Shown here piece after piece: positions 62,411-64,000 of a DNA stretch of 64,000 bases. Origin of the DNA: an uncultured Archangium sp. (GTDB lineage: Bacteria; Myxococcota; Myxococcia; Myxococcales; Myxococcaceae); contig CAIVGN010000189.1 in the NCBI GenBank assembly GCA_903905455.1, positions 114,741-178,740 on the forward strand. Direction: 5' to 3'. A program made the translations under genes and the position numbers. Positions within the stretch are counted from its first letter, which is position 1. The number at the start of each line of letters is the position of its first letter. The notes under the pieces are model-generated. The model worked only from the letters and a program-made list of their open reading frames with translations. It searched no databases and had not been told where the DNA came from.

Positions 62411-64000
62411 CTAGATCATGTCGTCGCCCGCGTGCTTGCGCTGGGCGTCGGCCTTCTTGCGCTCATCGATCAGCACCGAGACGTGCTCGAGCACCTGGGG
62501 ATGGCTGAGGATCAGCAGGTCGAAGTCGTGCTTCGGCAACCGCAGGAGCGAGGTGTGGCGCAAGGCGCGCACCGTGGCCGACGCGGGGCTGCGCATGAGC
62601 AGCGACATCTCGCCGAAGACCTCGCCCTGCTTGAGCGTGGCGATGCGGGCGCCGTCGGCCTCGATCTCCACCTCGCCGGAGAGCACCACGTAGAGACCGT
62701 CGCTCGACTGGCCCTGCTTGACGAGCACGTCGCCCTTGTTCACGTCGCGGGCTCGGAACTTCTGCACCAGGTCGCGGCGATCGTTGCGGTTGAACGGCGC
62801 GAAGAGCGGCGCGTAGTTCATCAGGTTCGAGAGCATGCGCTGGCGGCAGAACTTCTTGAGCGCCACCGAGACCGACGGGTGATCGACGGAGAGTTCCTTG
62901 AGGACCTCGGCCGAGATCGCCAACACCTGCGTGTCTTCTTCCGCGGCCTCGACGGACGCGCTGCGGGGCGCCTCGGAGAGCAACGCCATCTCGCCGAAGA
63001 AGCTGCCCTCTTCGAGGGTCGCGAGGTCCATGCGGGCATCGCCATCGGTCCGGAACACCCGGGCCTTGCCACCACAGATGACGTACAGGGCGTCGGCCTT
63101 GTCGCCCTGCTCGAACACGAGCTGGCCCGCGTCGAAGCGCTGCAGGGGGCACTTCTCGAAGAGCGCGATGAAGGCGTCCTCGGGCAGGTCCGAGAAGAGC
63201 GGAATGCGGGGGAGCGCCCCGGGATCGGTCCGGGCATCGTCCGGCTCGTCCATGGCCTCCTCGACCGCAGTCGGGGCGTGCGACGACACGGCCTCGACGG
63301 CGTGGAGCAGGGAGTCGCCCTCGAGATCGAGCTCGGTGAAGCTCGCGGGTCTCGGCGCCTCGGGGGCCGGCGTGCCGGGCGCAGCCACCGGGGCGTCGGG
63401 ATCGAACTTCATGAACGCCTGGAGGCTGCGCTCGAGATCGGTCGAGGGGTCGAGCGGCGGAGGTACGGCGCTCGCAGAGGTGCTCGGCACGGAACTCTCG
63501 GTGCGAGCGACCGCCGGCGTGAAGGTCGGCGGCAACCAGATGCGACTCGGCGAGGAGACGGGAGGAGCGACGGGCTCGACCTTGCGAGGCTTGAGCCCCG
63601 GGGGCAACCCACCTTCCGAGGGAGGACGGGCGCTGACTTCGCCGACGGAGGAAGGCGCGATCGACGGAGGGGCCGTCGCGGCGTCACCGACTGCCGGAGG
63701 AAGCGCGGAGCGAGAGGCCTCGACAGCGGCCCTCTCGGCCGCGAGAGACTCAGCGGCGGCCTTCTCAGCAGCGACGCGTTCAGCAGCGGACTTCTCAGCG
63801 GCGACGCGTTCAGCAGCGGCCTTCTCAGCAGCGGCCTTCTCGGCAGCGTCCTTCTCGGCAGCGACCTTCTCGGCAGCGACCTTCTCGGCAGCGACCTTCT
63901 CGGCAGCGACCTTCTCGGCAGCGGCCTTCTCAGCAGCGGCCTTCTCAGCAGCGGCCTTCTCAGCAGCGGCCTTCTCAGCAGCGGCCTTCTCAGCAGCGAC
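62411..64000 (-). CDS. Double cyclic nucleotide-binding protein with N-terminal AAAEK-repeat stalk, 5'-partial
   Basis: At least 529 residues; the start is beyond the window. From the right edge the frame reads 19 pentads of AAAEK type (63716-64000), an alpha-helical Ala/Lys/Glu stalk like TolA-type domains. A Pro/Ser-rich linker follows. Two CNB domains come next: one from about 63210 to 62900 with GEMALLSEAPRSAS and one from about 62820 to 62510 with GEMSLLMRSPASAT, each having the E and R of the phosphate-binding cassette. There is no DNA-binding domain. A TTG at 63607 could be mistaken for the start, but the frame is open through it without change in composition. Confidence 0.8.
   Translation of the reverse strand, partial: VAAEKAAAEKAAAEKAAAEKAAAEKAAAEKVAAEKVAAEKVAAEKVAAEKDAAEKAAAEKAAAERVAAEKSAAERVAAEKAAAESLAAERAAVEASRSALPPAVGDAATAPPSIAPSSVGEVSARPPSEGGLPPGLKPRKVEPVAPPVSSPSRIWLPPTFTPAVARTESSVPSTSASAVPPPLDPSTDLERSLQAFMKFDPDAPVAAPGTPAPEAPRPASFTELDLEGDSLLHAVEAVSSHAPTAVEEAMDEPDDARTDPGALPRIPLFSDLPEDAFIALFEKCPLQRFDAGQLVFEQGDKADALYVICGGKARVFRTDGDARMDLATLEEGSFFGEMALLSEAPRSASVEAAEEDTQVLAISAEVLKELSVDHPSVSVALKKFCRQRMLSNLMNYAPLFAPFNRNDRRDLVQKFRARDVNKGDVLVKQGQSSDGLYVVLSGEVEIEADGARIATLKQGEVFGEMSLLMRSPASATVRALRHTSLLRLPKHDFDLLILSHPQVLEHVSVLIDERKKADAQRKHAGDDMI
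63716..64000 (-). repeat. 15-bp tandem repeat encoding the AAAEK pentapeptide
   Basis: Nineteen consecutive 15-bp units lie inside the window, nearly all encoding xAAE(K/R), where x is A, V, D or S. Five units at the far right share an identical sequence, which points to recent expansion; the array continues off the window. In-frame, so copy-number change only alters stalk length. Confidence 0.9.

Noticed and set aside
63716..64000. Regular repeats at the right edge as a possible CRISPR array
   Set aside because: The 15-bp units are contiguous with no spacers and encode an in-frame AAAEK peptide.

Overview
The window is high-GC DNA from a myxobacterium (Myxococcota, most likely the Cystobacterineae/Myxococcus side). 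The evidence is a CglB-type gliding-motility lipoprotein, two DUF2378-family genes (a family largely confined to myxobacteria), proteins ending in MYXO-CTERM-like sorting tails, a eukaryotic-type Ser/Thr kinase, and many lipoproteins. Coding density is very high. Many neighbours are joined by GTGA, ATGA or TGATG overlaps, and GTG starts are frequent. I see no IS element, prophage, CRISPR array or rRNA operon.

Layout. 1-5 kb: the end of a cyclic-nucleotide-binding protein, a secreted SRPBCC-like protein, two convergent DUF2378 paralogues, a YfhO-like membrane protein and an orphan Flp-type pilin. 5-17 kb: a surface/secretome block. A CARDB/Ig-repeat MYXO-CTERM protein is translationally coupled to a membrane spermidine-synthase-like fusion, and opposite it runs a three-gene operon (secreted unknown, CehA/McbA-like metallohydrolase lipoprotein, predicted beta-barrel). 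17-38 kb: metabolic and housekeeping genes. These include a stand-alone molybdopterin oxidoreductase, a pseudokinase-kinase fusion, dnaK, a diacylglycerol-kinase-like protein, PhoH-PIN, a Gre factor, tRNA-Lys and tRNA-Glu, mutY, nuoA-nuoB without the rest of complex I, and a phasin/phasin/lytic transglycosylase/thioesterase operon.

38-53 kb, on the minus strand, is the ancient bacterial core cluster. In transcription order it reads tRNA-Thr(TGT), tRNA-Tyr, tRNA-Gly, tRNA-Thr(GGT), tuf, rpmG, tRNA-Trp, secE, nusG, rplK, rplA, (terminator plus new promoter) rplJ, rplL, rpoB, rpoC. A strong stable-RNA-type promoter precedes the tRNAs. A second promoter with a long leader precedes rplJ.

53-64 kb returns to envelope functions: rlmB coupled to a DsbD-N-like secreted protein, a RimK-like ligase, cglB, a matrixin protease with MYXO-CTERM tail, a lipoprotein with a degenerate metallophosphoesterase core, an MshEN (probable c-di-GMP-binding) protein, and a double cyclic-nucleotide-binding protein whose N-terminus is an in-frame AAAEK repeat running off the window.

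The most notable leads are the tandem pseudokinase-kinase, the uncharacterised secreted operon at 11.5-16.4 kb, the convergent pair of second-messenger sensors at the right edge, and a recurrent promoter layout in which a -10-like box (TATAnn or GTGCTA) lies 6-13 nt before a start codon that has no Shine-Dalgarno sequence, suggesting leaderless transcripts. All assignments come from reading the sequence; no database search was run.
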